Numbered from the stretch's first letter, positions 24,504 through 33,212 are shown. The stretch is DNA of 33,279 nt from Candidatus Omnitrophica bacterium CG08_land_8_20_14_0_20_41_16 (GCA_002774445.1 PEYI01000086.1:1-33279); one strand, 5' to 3'. Translations and numbers: made by a program. Notes: generated from the letters alone by a model not told the origin.

Positions 24504-27500
24504 ATGTATACGCGTAACGAAAAGATTGTTCCGGTTTGTATTGAAGGAGAAGTAAAAGACTCGTATCTTAATTACGCGATGAGCGTAATTGTCGGCCGCG
24601 CCCTCCCCGATGTCCGCGACGGATTGAAACCGGTGCACCGCCGGATACTTTATGCTATGCAGGATTTGAATCTTGATCACTCCAAGCCCTACAAGAAATG
24701 CGCGCGTATCGTCGGAGAATGTCTCGGGAAATATCACCCGCACGGAGATGCCGCGGTTTACGATTCCTTAGTAAGAATGGCCCAGGATTTTTCCTTACGC
24801 TATCCGCTCGTGGATGGTCAAGGCAATTTCGGATGCTTTACCAAAGATACCAAAATCCGCCTTACCGATGACAGATCTGTTAGTTTTGAGGATCTGATCA
24901 AGGAAGCCGGGCAGGGCAAGAAGAATTATGCCTTTACTTTTAATCCCAAATCACAAAAGATTGAAATAGCTGAAATTAAAAATCCCAGAAAGACACGCAA
25001 GAACGCCGGGTTAATAAAAGTTATTTTGGATAACGGTGAAGAGATCAAATGTACACCTGACCATCTTTTTATGCTTAGAGACGGTAGTTATAAAAAAGCA
25101 AAAGAACTGAAACCAAATGATTCATTAATGCCTTTGTATACTTGTGGTTATAGTGGTAAAGAGGATTTAGATTTAAAAGGTTATAAAACAATTTATCAAC
25201 CCATGTACAACGATTGGGAATTTGTTCATCGTTTAGCCGACAATTGGAATCTAAAAAAGAAAGTTTATAAAAAAAGTGCGGGTAGGATAAGGCACCACAA
25301 GGATTTTAATAAATTAAACAATAATCCTGATAACATCCAGAGAATTCAGTGGGGTGAGCATTGGGGGCTGCATAAAGAAATTGCTGCTTGGCGGCACAAG
25401 AATGACCCGGTATATGTAAAAAACCTTGCGGAAGGCAGAAAGAAATTTTTGACAGATCCCAAAAACCTTCAAAAGATTGGCCTGCGCCTAAAAGAATGGA
25501 ATTTGAAAAAATGGCAGGACCCGAATTATCGCAAGAAGATGAGTGAGCTTATTCGTCAGGCTTGGCAAAGGCCCGAATATCGGCAGAGAGTAATTGATGG
25601 CTCGAGTAGGAACCTTAAGAATTTATGGAAAAAGAAAGAGTTTCGGGAATTGTTAAGTAAATTAAAATCAGAAGAACTCAAAAAAAGATGGCAAGATCAA
25701 GGCTATAGAGATTTTATTGCTGAGATTACCCGCCAAACATCGCTGCGAATTTGGTCGAATCCAAAACACCGTGAATTTATCTCCAAAATAAATAAAGAAC
25801 GTTGGGATAATCTGGAATATCGGCAGAAAATGGTTGAGCAATCAAAAAGGTTATGGCAAGACCCCATATTCCGTAGCCATTATTCCAAAAATCATTTTAA
25901 GCTAATGGCGGAAAAGCTTTGGCAAGACCCCTCAATAAAAGAGTTCCATCGGGAAAAAGCCAAGAAGCAGTGGGAAAACGAAGGATTTCGAAGCAAAATG
26001 ATAAAAAGTATAATTGCGAGAAATCAGAAACGCCTGCAAGACGATCCTGATTTGATGCACAAATTGGCTCAGAAGGCGGCAGTTTCTTTAAGGGGAAAAT
26101 GGCAGGACCCTTCTTATAGAGAAAGAGTGGCTAAAAGCAGGATTTTGGGATTTGTGAGTAGTTTAATAGAAAAGAAACAAACCATTACGGCTGAGGACTA
26201 TGAGCGATTAAGGCAGCCAGGACTGCCACGCCTAAATAATACCTTAAAATATTTTTCCAATTTTGAAGATATGTTGGCGCAGGCCGAACACCACCTTAAT
26301 CATAAAGTCAGGGAAGTTAAACGTCTTAATATGAAAGAAGATGTTTATGATTTAACTATAGGGCCTTGGCATAATTTCGCTTTAGCCAGCGGGATTTTTG
26401 TTCACAATTCGGTTGACGGCGATACCGCAGCAGCTATGCGTTATACCGAGGCGCGCCTGGCTGCAATTTCCGATGATATGCTCGGCGACATTGATAAGGG
26501 CACGGTTAATTTCGGGCCGAACTTCGATGCTTCGCTTACAGAGCCGTTATTATTACCTGCTGCCTTACCTAATCTTTTAGTCAACGGCTCAAGCGGTATT
26601 GCCGTGGGTATGGCGACTAATATCCCGCCGCATAATTTAAACGAAGTAGCGGAGGCAATTATTTATCTTTTGGATACTCCCGGCGCCGAGATCAAAGACC
26701 TGATGCGTTATATTAAAGGCCCGGATTTTCCAACGGGTGGAGTGATTTGCGGCAAAGGCGGAATTAAAGAAGCTTATGCTACAGGCCGCGGCAAGCTTAT
26801 TGTTCGCGCCAAGGCTACGGTAGAGCATCAGAAGAATGGTAAAGGCTTAATTATTATTACCGAGATTCCTTACCAGGTGCAGAAGTCCGGCCTTATTGAA
26901 GCAATTGCCAACCTTGTTGATGATAAGAAAATCGAAGGTATTTCTGATATCCGCGATGAGTCAGATAAAGACGGTATGCGTATTGTGGTGGAATTAAAGC
27001 GCGATATTGAGCCGCAGCTTATTTTAAACCAGTTCTTTAAACATACACAACTGGAAGTTACCTTTGGTATTATTATGCTGGCCTTGGTAGAAAACCGGCC
27101 GCGTGTTTTAAATTTAAGGCAGGTTTTGGATTGCTATATTGAACACCGCAAGGTAATTATCCGGCGCAGGACGCAATTTGAGTTAGATAAGGCTTTAAAA
27201 CGTGCGCATATCTTGGAAGGGTTAAAAATCGCGCTCAAGTTTATTGACCGGGTTATCAAAGTAATAAAAACATCCAAGACTATTGAGATTGCCAAAGTAA
27301 ACTTGATGAAGGAATTTGAGCTTTCCGAGGTTCAATCTCAGGCAATCTTAGAGATGCAGCTACAACGTTTGACTGCCCTTGAACGGGATAAGCTTGACGC
27401 GGAGTACGCCGAGCTTTTAAAGAAGATTGAGTTGTGCCGGGCAATTTTGGCATCCGAGAAGAAAATAGAGGGGATTATCAAGGATGAGTTGGAGAGGCTT

Positions 27501-28508
27501 AAGAAAGAATACGGGGATGAACGCCGAACCGATATCGTCGGCGAGGTAGAGGAATTAGAAGTAGAAGATTTTATCGCCGAAGAAGATGTGGTTGTAACTA
27601 TAAGCCATAGTGGTTATATAAAACGGTTACCTGTAAGTGGATACCGTAAACAGAGGCGCGGAGGCAAAGGTGTAACCGGAGCAGAACTTAAAGAAGAGGA
27701 TTTTATTGAACACCTCTTTGTTGCTTCTACCAAAGACTATCTTTTGATTTTTACAGACAAAGGCCAAGCGCACTGGCTTAAGGTTTATGAAATACCGGAG
27801 GCAAGCCGCACGTCCAAGGGCAAGGCGATAGTTAACCTGACGCAGCTGGAAGCAGGCTCAAAAATTAGTTCCACCATACCGGTGAAAGAGTTTGTCGGCG
27901 ATAAGTATCTGGTGATGGCTACTAAGTTAGGCCAGATTAAGAAGACCAGGCTTGATGCCTATGGTAATCCCAGGAAGGGCGGGATTATCGGAATTACCTT
28001 AGATAAGGATGATGAATTAATCGGGGTAGAAATGACCGACGGTAAACAGGAATTACTAATCGGCACGCGCCAGGGTAAGGCGATAAGATTTTCCGAGGAA
28101 AAAGTGCGCGATATGGGCAGGGGCGCGCGCGGAGTCAAAGGGATTTCCTTAGCCAAAAAAGATGAAGTTATCGATATGGTAGTTCCGCAGAAAGGTTCCA
28201 CCATACTCACCGTAACTGAGCTGGGCTTTGCCAAGCGTACCACTATTGAGGAATATCGTTTGACTTCCCGCGGAGGTAAAGGTGTAATCAATATTAAAGT
28301 AACCGATAAAAACGGCGAAGCGGTAAATTTAAAGACCGTAAATGATAAGGATGGGTTGATGGTTATTACTCAGAATGGAATTTTTCTGCGCTGCGCCATA
28401 AAAGATATCCGCGAGACCGGCCGTTCATCTCAAGGCGTGCGGTTGATAAAATTGCAGGATAAAGATCATGTTTCTTGTGTTGCCCCGGTAATTGCCGAGG
28501 AAGAATAA
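24504..28508 (+). CDS. gyrA: DNA gyrase subunit A with intein
   Basis: This is the DNA breakage-reunion subunit. The N-terminus (SYLNYAMSVIVGRALPDVRDGLKPV) is standard. At Gly110 a 525-residue intein interrupts the protein, which resumes with SVDGDTAAAMRYTEARL. The catalytic tyrosine is residue 122 after splicing, as in E. coli. The C-terminal pinwheel domain carries the GyrA box (QRRGGKG), which identifies gyrase rather than topoisomerase IV. The spliced length is 809. It lies two bases after gyrB. Confidence 0.97.
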   Translation: MYTRNEKIVPVCIEGEVKDSYLNYAMSVIVGRALPDVRDGLKPVHRRILYAMQDLNLDHSKPYKKCARIVGECLGKYHPHGDAAVYDSLVRMAQDFSLRYPLVDGQGNFGCFTKDTKIRLTDDRSVSFEDLIKEAGQGKKNYAFTFNPKSQKIEIAEIKNPRKTRKNAGLIKVILDNGEEIKCTPDHLFMLRDGSYKKAKELKPNDSLMPLYTCGYSGKEDLDLKGYKTIYQPMYNDWEFVHRLADNWNLKKKVYKKSAGRIRHHKDFNKLNNNPDNIQRIQWGEHWGLHKEIAAWRHKNDPVYVKNLAEGRKKFLTDPKNLQKIGLRLKEWNLKKWQDPNYRKKMSELIRQAWQRPEYRQRVIDGSSRNLKNLWKKKEFRELLSKLKSEELKKRWQDQGYRDFIAEITRQTSLRIWSNPKHREFISKINKERWDNLEYRQKMVEQSKRLWQDPIFRSHYSKNHFKLMAEKLWQDPSIKEFHREKAKKQWENEGFRSKMIKSIIARNQKRLQDDPDLMHKLAQKAAVSLRGKWQDPSYRERVAKSRILGFVSSLIEKKQTITAEDYERLRQPGLPRLNNTLKYFSNFEDMLAQAEHHLNHKVREVKRLNMKEDVYDLTIGPWHNFALASGIFVHNSVDGDTAAAMRYTEARLAAISDDMLGDIDKGTVNFGPNFDASLTEPLLLPAALPNLLVNGSSGIAVGMATNIPPHNLNEVAEAIIYLLDTPGAEIKDLMRYIKGPDFPTGGVICGKGGIKEAYATGRGKLIVRAKATVEHQKNGKGLIIITEIPYQVQKSGLIEAIANLVDDKKIEGISDIRDESDKDGMRIVVELKRDIEPQLILNQFFKHTQLEVTFGIIMLALVENRPRVLNLRQVLDCYIEHRKVIIRRRTQFELDKALKRAHILEGLKIALKFIDRVIKVIKTSKTIEIAKVNLMKEFELSEVQSQAILEMQLQRLTALERDKLDAEYAELLKKIELCRAILASEKKIEGIIKDELERLKKEYGDERRTDIVGEVEELEVEDFIAEEDVVVTISHSGYIKRLPVSGYRKQRRGGKGVTGAELKEEDFIEHLFVASTKDYLLIFTDKGQAHWLKVYEIPEASRTSKGKAIVNLTQLEAGSKISSTIPVKEFVGDKYLVMATKLGQIKKTRLDAYGNPRKGGIIGITLDKDDELIGVEMTDGKQELLIGTRQGKAIRFSEEKVRDMGRGARGVKGISLAKKDEVIDMVVPQKGSTILTVTELGFAKRTTIEEYRLTSRGGKGVINIKVTDKNGEAVNLKTVNDKDGLMVITQNGIFLRCAIKDIRETGRSSQGVRLIKLQDKDHVSCVAPVIAEEE
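24834..26408 (+). other. GyrA intein (525 aa) with HNH and W-x-D-P repeat array
   Basis: The intein covers residues 111-635. Splicing blocks are CFTKDTKIRLTDD, KCTPDHLFMLRDG (T-x-x-H), [18 protein letters not shown] and IFVHN, with Ser as +1. It closely resembles the GyrB intein in blocks A, B, F and G. An HNH core is present ([19 protein letters not shown]) and here keeps the distal His residues (GEHWGLH), so the nuclease may be active. From about residue 337 to 545 there is a helical repeat array (separate entry). The site, Gly110/Ser111, is 11 residues before the catalytic Tyr. Known mycobacterial GyrA inteins insert right after the Tyr instead. Confidence 0.95.
25512..26144 (+). repeat. 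Eleven W-x-D-P-x-Y/F-R helical repeats in the GyrA intein
   Basis: Units of the form W-(Q/K/S/D)-(D/N)-P-x-(Y/F)-R-x-x followed by a basic helix begin at precursor residues 337, 354, 375, 396, 417, 434, 451, 473, 490, 511 (L instead of W) and 533. The spacing is 17 or 21-22 residues, a difference of about one helical turn. One or two decayed units may precede them (near FLTDPKNLQKIG). The pattern recalls short DNA-binding modules such as NUMOD3 attached to homing endonucleases. Confidence 0.8.
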
Positions 28509-28511
28509 AAA

Positions 28512-28563
28512 AGTTCATAGTTCATAGTTGGTAGTTCGTAGTTAGAGTGTATAGTTTAAAGTT
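28512..28563. repeat. 7-nt tandem repeat after gyrA
   Basis: Degenerate units agttcat, agttcat, agttggt, agttcgt and agttaga follow the gyrA stop. The same word family is found near 8018, and its complement near 28984. Confidence 0.65.
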
Positions 28564-28627
28564 AAAAAAGGCCGTTAGATTCCGCTCCTTCTTTCGTCTA
28601 CTAAGGTAGAGAAGAAAGGAGGAGATT

Positions 28628-28971
28628 ATGGCTATAATAGAATTTAACTTTGAAAATTTAGAGGTTTGGAAAAAGGGAATTGGCTTTGCCAGCGAACGCA
28701 AACACTTTAAGATAATTGAGCAGCTGGAAGCGGCGGCAGTGTCCGTGCCTTCAAATATCGCCGAAGGCGCAGGCCGATTTTCTAAAAAGAATTTATAAAT
28801 TTTCTCTATATTGCCCGGGGTTCTTTATACGAAACAGTTACAATATTGACTGTGTGCTCTGGGGAAGGCTGGGTAAGACCGGATGATTTTAATAAATTAA
28901 AGCTGGAGGCAGGCGAAATCAGCCGCATGCTCTCTGGGTTGATTAATTCTCTAAAGCGAGCACAGCTTTAA
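28628..28971 (+). pseudogene. Broken four-helix-bundle (23S rRNA IVS-type) protein gene
   Basis: The frame starts well (ribosome-binding site GGAGG, then MAIIEFNFENLEVWKKGIGFA) and keeps AAAVSVPSNIAEGAGRFSKK, but stops after 56 codons. A shift of one base just before the stop restores FINFLYIARGSLYETV and the rest of the family (DDFNKLKLEAGEISRMLSGL) to a TAA at 28971. The loss of one G in AAG-GAA-TTT would explain it. About 15 residues also seem missing between the first two helices. Members are about 120 residues and are found as free genes or in rRNA intervening sequences. The leader at 28575-28615 is an imperfect inverted repeat. Confidence 0.8.
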
Positions 28972-28983
28972 CTATAGACTATT

Positions 28984-29026
28984 AACTCTAACTCTGAACT
29001 AATCGCTACGAACTTTGAACTAAATA
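28984..29026. repeat. 7-nt degenerate tandem repeat before tRNA-Glu
   Basis: Words such as aactcta, actctga, actaatc, gctacga, actttga and acta run up to the tRNA. They are the complement of the agttcat-type repeats at 28512. Confidence 0.45.
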
Positions 29027-29101
29027 GACCCCATCGTCTAGCCTGGTCTAGGACAAGAGCTTTTCAAGCTCTCGACACCGGTTCAAATCCGGTTGGGGTC
29101 A
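29027..29101 (+). tRNA. tRNA-Glu (anticodon UUC)
   Basis: The acceptor is GACCCCA/TGGGGTC. The D arm is GTC-TAGCCTGGTCTAG-GAC, the anticodon arm AGAGC-TTTTCAA-GCTCT and the T arm ACCGGTTCAAATCCGGT. The discriminator is A and CCA is not encoded. Confidence 0.94.
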
Positions 29102-29107
29102 TAAAAA

Positions 29108-29171
29108 TAGCGCTGGTCTAGGACACCCCGCCGTAGGCGGGGCGACACCGGTTCAAATCCGGTTGGGGTCA
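29108..29171 (+). pseudogene. tRNA-Glu pseudogene with replaced anticodon arm
   Basis: From CTGGTCTAGGACA on, this is a second copy of tRNA-Glu, with an identical T arm and acceptor 3' strand. The 17-base anticodon arm is replaced by the 17-base palindrome CCCCGCCGTAGGCGGGG. The 5' acceptor strand and half of the D stem are missing, replaced by ataaaaatag, so it cannot form a normal tRNA. Confidence 0.82.
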
Positions 29172-29178
29172 CTTAATT

Positions 29179-29240
29179 GCATATGGCTTGTAGCATATGG
29201 CTTATCGTAAACCATATGCCATAAGCGATATGCCATAAGC
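29179..29240. repeat. Inverted repeats just before glmS
   Basis: Two copies of GCATATGGCTT (29179, 29193) are followed by two inverted copies of ATATGCCATAAGC (29214-29226, 29228-29240). The transcript could fold into a long hairpin that ends five bases before the glmS ATG. No ribosome-binding site is visible, and nothing resembles the glmS ribozyme. Confidence 0.65.
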
Positions 29241-29245
29241 AAACT

Positions 29246-32200
29246 ATGTGTGGAATAATCGGATATATAGGCTCAAAAGAAGCGCAGCCCATATTATTGG
29301 CCGGACTTAAGCGCCTTGAATACCGCGGCTATGATTCTGCTGGGATATGCACGCTTTCAGAAGACAAACAACGGCTGTGTATACGTAAACTTCCCGGCAA
29401 GGTTAAGGACTTAGAGCGGGTTCTTAAAAGCAAACCTCTCCCTGGTTCCTTAGGCATAGGACATTGTTTAACAGCAGATACCCTTGTCCTCTTAGCTGAC
29501 GGTAGAATCCTTCCAATTTCTAAGATAGAGGATGGACAAAAAGTATTCGTATTTAATTTTAGCTCTAGCAGATTAGAGCCCGCCAAGGTAAGAGTTGCTA
29601 AACATAAATCGCCCACATATTTATATAATATCCGTACATCCTTTTCTTCGTTAAAGTGCACTGCGCAACATAAACTTTTTGTTATCTCTGGGGGGGAAAT
29701 TTTAGAGAAAAAAGCCGGAGATATCACAAGAAACGATATGTTAATTCTTCCTAAGGATATACCGATACAGGGGGATAAGATAAAATTTAAACCGATTTTT
29801 GTAAAAAGATATTTTAGGGCAACTCAAGAAGCAGCCTGCTTAATTAAAAACAGGCTCAAAGAATTACAGTTAACTAAAGTAGCATGCGCTTCATTGGCAA
29901 ACATAAGCCAATCCTATGTGGACCATGTTTTTAGAAATGACCGAAATTTTAGAGAAGATGAATTGCAAAAATTACTACCGGCACTCTCTATTGCATTTGA
30001 CCAAGGTTATTTTATTCCTCAAAATACAATACATGGTAAATTTATCTCCCTGCCGGAAGAGAGCTCTCCGGAATTGATGCAAATCATAGGTTATTTGCTG
30101 GGGGATGGCACAGTAAAAGAGAGATGTATTAGATTTAAAGATCTTGATAGAGAGCTTTTAGAGGTTTATCTAGGCCTCATTGAGAAAGTATTTAATATTC
30201 AGAGTAGAATAGCCTCTATGAATGACACTCGGGCTTGGCTTTTAGAGGTTAATAGTTTTTATCTTTGCCAATGGTTAAAAGAAAATATAATTTCGCGCAA
30301 GGACGAGTTTCTAAGTGAATTAGGTCAATTGCCTGAAGACGAAATGGCAGCATTTTTAAGAGGTATTTTTGATGCTGAGGGATGTGTGAATATAAAATCT
30401 GGCCAGCTAAGCTTGAGAATAACGGATAAGCGCCTTGCGAAAATATCTCAACTCTTGCTTCTAAAATGTGGGATAGTCACCTCTTTTTATACAGAAAATA
30501 AACATGTTAAAAACTGGAATGATTGCTACGGAGTATTCTTGAATAATCTTTATTCTTTTGAGCAATTTATTTCCATAGTAGGTCTTGCCTCAAAAATAAA
30601 ATTAAAACAACTCAATATATTAATTTCAAAGAGAAAGATTACTATTAAAAATAAACCTAAGAGTCCAGGCATATTCAATCTCGTACCTCAATCTATTTTA
30701 GGAATTGAAAAAATCAAACCACAAGATGAGCTTCTTTTCGATTTAGAAGTAGAACACCCGGATGCCAATTTTATTGCAAATGGATTGCTTTCGCACAACA
30801 GCCGTTGGAGCACCCATGGCATGCCCAATCAAGTCAACGCCCATCCCCACCTGGACTGCAAAGGCGAAATCGCCCTCGTGCATAATGGCATCATTGAAAA
30901 TTACGCCTCGTTAAAAGCCAATCTCATTAAGGAAGGGCATCGTTTTCTTAGCCAGACTGATACCGAAGTAATTGTGCATCTGATTGAAAAATTCTATAAA
31001 GATATTCCGCTTGAAGAAGCAGTGCGTAAAACTCTTAAGCTTCTGGTTGGCTCTTTTGCCGTTGGAGTTATTTCCAAAAAAGAGCCCCAAAAGTTAGTGG
31101 GCGGCCGTTCGGGGAGCCCTTTAATTGTCGGCTTAGGTAAAAATGAAAATTTTCTTGCCTCAGATATCCCGGCAGTTTTAGAATACACCAAAGATATTAT
31201 TTTTTTAGAGGAAAATGAAGTAGTGGTTTTAACTAAGGACAGCTATAAGATAACCGATCTTAATGGGAAAGAGATTTCTCGAGGCCCTACCCGCATTAAT
31301 TGGGATATCAGCCAAGCCCAGAAACAGGGCTATAAACATTTTATGCTTAAAGAAATTAATGAGCAATCCAGAATTTGCGGGAATCTCTTAAATATAAGAA
31401 TCCAAAAAGGAACCCATAAAATTATCTTTGAGGAATTAGAGATTCCTGAAGAAAAATTCAAAAGCATAAAAAATATCTCCATTGTGGCCTGCGGCACCGC
31501 CTATCATGCCGGCATGGTGGGAAAGTATATTATTGAATCTATTTGTGGCCTCTCCGTGTCAATTGATGTCTCAAGCGAATTTCGTTATCGTGACCTCTTG
31601 CTTGGGGTTGATACTTTAGTCATCGCCATAAGTCAATCCGGCGAGACCGCAGATACCTTGGCCGGGGTAAGGGAGGCAAGGAAGCGCGGCGCATCCGTGA
31701 TTTCAATTTGTAATGTTTTAGGTTCTACTTTGACGCGTGAATCTGATGGTGTGATTTATACCTATGCCGGGCCTGAAATAGGGGTTGCCTCTACTAAGGC
31801 ATATACCGCGCAGTTAGCCGCGTTATATTTATTCGTATTTTACCTGGCTAAGATACGCGCGGTTCTTCCAGCCCTTAAAGTTAATAAATACCTTGATGAG
31901 TTGCGTAAAATACCCGGGCAGATGGAGGCTATCTTAAAAGAACAGGGCTCCATAGCGAGGCTTAGCCGTAAATATTCGCATCTGGGTTCTTTTTTATATT
32001 TAGGCAGGAATATCAATTATCCTTCGGCTTTAGAGGGGGCGCTTAAACTAAAAGAAATTTCTTATATTCCGGCCGAAGGTTATGCTGCCGGAGAGATGAA
32101 ACACGGGCCAATCGCTTTAATTGATGAATATCGGGCAGTAGTCTGCATTGCGGTTGAATCTAAAATTTACGGGAAGATGATTTCTAATATCCAGGAGATT

Positions 32201-32419
32201 AAAAGCCGCAGGGGAAAAATCATTGCCATAGCAACCGAAGGCGATGCCAAAATTGAAGAATTGACTTCCGAGGTTATCTATATCCCTAAGTGTGATGAAC
32301 TATTTTCCCCGCTTTTAGTTGCTCTGCCGCTGCAGCTTTTAGCATACCATATCTCAGTAAAGCGCGGATGCGATGTTGACCAACCCCGAAATTTAGCCAA
32401 GTCAGTAACCGTCGAATAA
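29246..32419 (+). CDS. glmS: Glucosamine-6-phosphate synthase with intein
   Basis: GlmS makes glucosamine-6-phosphate from fructose-6-phosphate and glutamine, the first step toward UDP-GlcNAc. The N-terminal nucleophile Cys2 (MCGIIGYIG) and RLEYRGYDSAG are present. At His73 a 445-residue intein interrupts the glutaminase domain, which resumes with SRWSTHGMPNQVNAHPH. The two SIS sugar-binding domains (ACGTAYHAGMVGK, ISQSGETADTLAG, NYPSALEGALKLKEISYI) and the C-terminal NLAKSVTVE follow. The spliced length is 612. The stop overlaps the rsmI start (TAATG). Confidence 0.97.
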   Translation: MCGIIGYIGSKEAQPILLAGLKRLEYRGYDSAGICTLSEDKQRLCIRKLPGKVKDLERVLKSKPLPGSLGIGHCLTADTLVLLADGRILPISKIEDGQKVFVFNFSSSRLEPAKVRVAKHKSPTYLYNIRTSFSSLKCTAQHKLFVISGGEILEKKAGDITRNDMLILPKDIPIQGDKIKFKPIFVKRYFRATQEAACLIKNRLKELQLTKVACASLANISQSYVDHVFRNDRNFREDELQKLLPALSIAFDQGYFIPQNTIHGKFISLPEESSPELMQIIGYLLGDGTVKERCIRFKDLDRELLEVYLGLIEKVFNIQSRIASMNDTRAWLLEVNSFYLCQWLKENIISRKDEFLSELGQLPEDEMAAFLRGIFDAEGCVNIKSGQLSLRITDKRLAKISQLLLLKCGIVTSFYTENKHVKNWNDCYGVFLNNLYSFEQFISIVGLASKIKLKQLNILISKRKITIKNKPKSPGIFNLVPQSILGIEKIKPQDELLFDLEVEHPDANFIANGLLSHNSRWSTHGMPNQVNAHPHLDCKGEIALVHNGIIENYASLKANLIKEGHRFLSQTDTEVIVHLIEKFYKDIPLEEAVRKTLKLLVGSFAVGVISKKEPQKLVGGRSGSPLIVGLGKNENFLASDIPAVLEYTKDIIFLEENEVVVLTKDSYKITDLNGKEISRGPTRINWDISQAQKQGYKHFMLKEINEQSRICGNLLNIRIQKGTHKIIFEELEIPEEKFKSIKNISIVACGTAYHAGMVGKYIIESICGLSVSIDVSSEFRYRDLLLGVDTLVIAISQSGETADTLAGVREARKRGASVISICNVLGSTLTRESDGVIYTYAGPEIGVASTKAYTAQLAALYLFVFYLAKIRAVLPALKVNKYLDELRKIPGQMEAILKEQGSIARLSRKYSHLGSFLYLGRNINYPSALEGALKLKEISYIPAEGYAAGEMKHGPIALIDEYRAVVCIAVESKIYGKMISNIQEIKSRRGKIIAIATEGDAKIEELTSEVIYIPKCDELFSPLLVALPLQLLAYHISVKRGCDVDQPRNLAKSVTVE
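29465..30799 (+). other. GlmS intein (445 aa) with LAGLIDADG endonuclease
   Basis: The intein covers residues 74-518. Block A is CLTADTLVLLADG. Block B is SLKCTAQHKLFV with T-x-x-H. Block F is LLFDLEVEHPDANFIANG and block G is LLSHN, with Ser as +1. Endonuclease motifs IIGYLLGDGTV and FLRGIFDAEGCV, spaced about 90 residues, retain their acidic residues. It is inserted in GIGH/SRWSTHG of the glutaminase active-site loop. It is not closely related to the HNH inteins of gyrB and gyrA. Confidence 0.95.
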
Positions 32420-33072
32420 TGTTGTATATCGTTGCTACTCCCATAGGTAATCTTAAAGATATAACTTTCCGCGCCGTTGAAATTCTAAAATCCGTAGATT
32501 TGATTGCCTGCGAGGACACGCGGCATACTAAAATTCTGCTTGAGTATTACGGAATTAGCAAGCCCACCACTAGCTTTTTTCAGCACAATAGGTTTATCAA
32601 AGGCGAATACCTGCTTAATCTTTTAAAAGAGGGCAAGAATATTGCCTTGGTTTCAGACGCCGGCACTCCCGGCATTCTTGACCCGGGATACAACCTTATT
32701 AATTTAGCAATCAGAAATAATATTGAGTTAACTTTTATTCCCGGCCCGACGGCATTTGTGAATGCCTTAGTGCTTTCAGGTAAACCCACTCATGAATTTA
32801 TCTTTGCGGGATTTCTTCCTAACCGTTCCTTAGCCCGGCAGAATCGGCTAAAAAAACTTGCCAATTTAAAGCAAACCATAGTTTTTTATGAATCTTGTCA
32901 CCGAATTTTGGCTACCTTGGAAGATATTTTGGCAGTTTTTGGCGATAAGGAGATAGTAACAGCCAGGGAGCTGACCAAGAAATTTGAGGAAGTAAAGCGC
33001 GGCCCGGTAAAAGATATATTAGAGGAGCTAAGGCGGCAAAAACCGCGCGGCGAGTTCGTAGTAGTGATATAA
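32419..33072 (+). CDS. rsmI: 16S rRNA (cytidine-1402-2'-O)-methyltransferase RsmI
   Basis: This enzyme methylates C1402 at the ribosomal decoding site using S-adenosylmethionine. The tetrapyrrole-methylase fold is clear: LYIVATPIGNLKDIT, ACEDTRHTKILL, ALVSDAGTPGILDPG, FIPGPTAFVNALVLSG and VFYESCHRI. At 217 residues it lacks the C-terminal extension of the E. coli enzyme (286), as many homologues do. The start overlaps the glmS stop. Confidence 0.95.
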   Translation: MLYIVATPIGNLKDITFRAVEILKSVDLIACEDTRHTKILLEYYGISKPTTSFFQHNRFIKGEYLLNLLKEGKNIALVSDAGTPGILDPGYNLINLAIRNNIELTFIPGPTAFVNALVLSGKPTHEFIFAGFLPNRSLARQNRLKKLANLKQTIVFYESCHRILATLEDILAVFGDKEIVTARELTKKFEEVKRGPVKDILEELRRQKPRGEFVVVI

Positions 33073-33074
33073 AA

Positions 33075-33146
33075 ATATCAAGCGAAGGGCAGAGAGATTG
33101 CTGAAATATTCCTAAACAATGCAGCAATCTCTGAGAGCGCTGATAT
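33075..33146. repeat. Long hairpin after rsmI
   Basis: A perfect 11-base stem AGAGATTGCTG/CAGCAATCTCT (33093-33103, 33122-33132) sits inside a weaker outer stem ATATCA/TGATAT (33075-33080, 33141-33146). No T-run follows on either strand, so it is not a standard terminator. Confidence 0.6.
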
Positions 33147-33184
33147 GATATTTAAGAATTTTTCAGCCCGTTGACTTATAATAA

Positions 33185-33212
33185 AACCTAACCATACGGG
33201 TAGAGTTAGGTT
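33185..33212 (-). terminator. Weak terminator for the gene entering from the right
   Basis: AACCTAAC/GTTAGGTT (33185-33192, 33205-33212) form an 8-base stem. In the minus direction it is followed by TTTTATTATAA. It overlaps the stop codon of the partial gene. It might also act on the rsmI side, where TTACTTGTTTTT follows. Confidence 0.5.

Noticed and set aside
28575-28615. Fourth copy of the start-codon palindrome before the four-helix-bundle gene
   Set aside because: It has CCGTTAGA and a GGAGG, but the inverted arms and the internal unit of the ndk and trkA copies are missing, so I treat it as unrelated.
29172-29245. glmS ribozyme
   Set aside because: The leader is only simple inverted repeats. 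None of the conserved ribozyme core or the cleavage-site context can be seen.
33169-33190. Promoter TTGACT with TATAAT after rsmI
   Set aside because: The two boxes abut with no spacer, so they cannot be a sigma70 pair. Each alone is expected by chance in AT-rich DNA.
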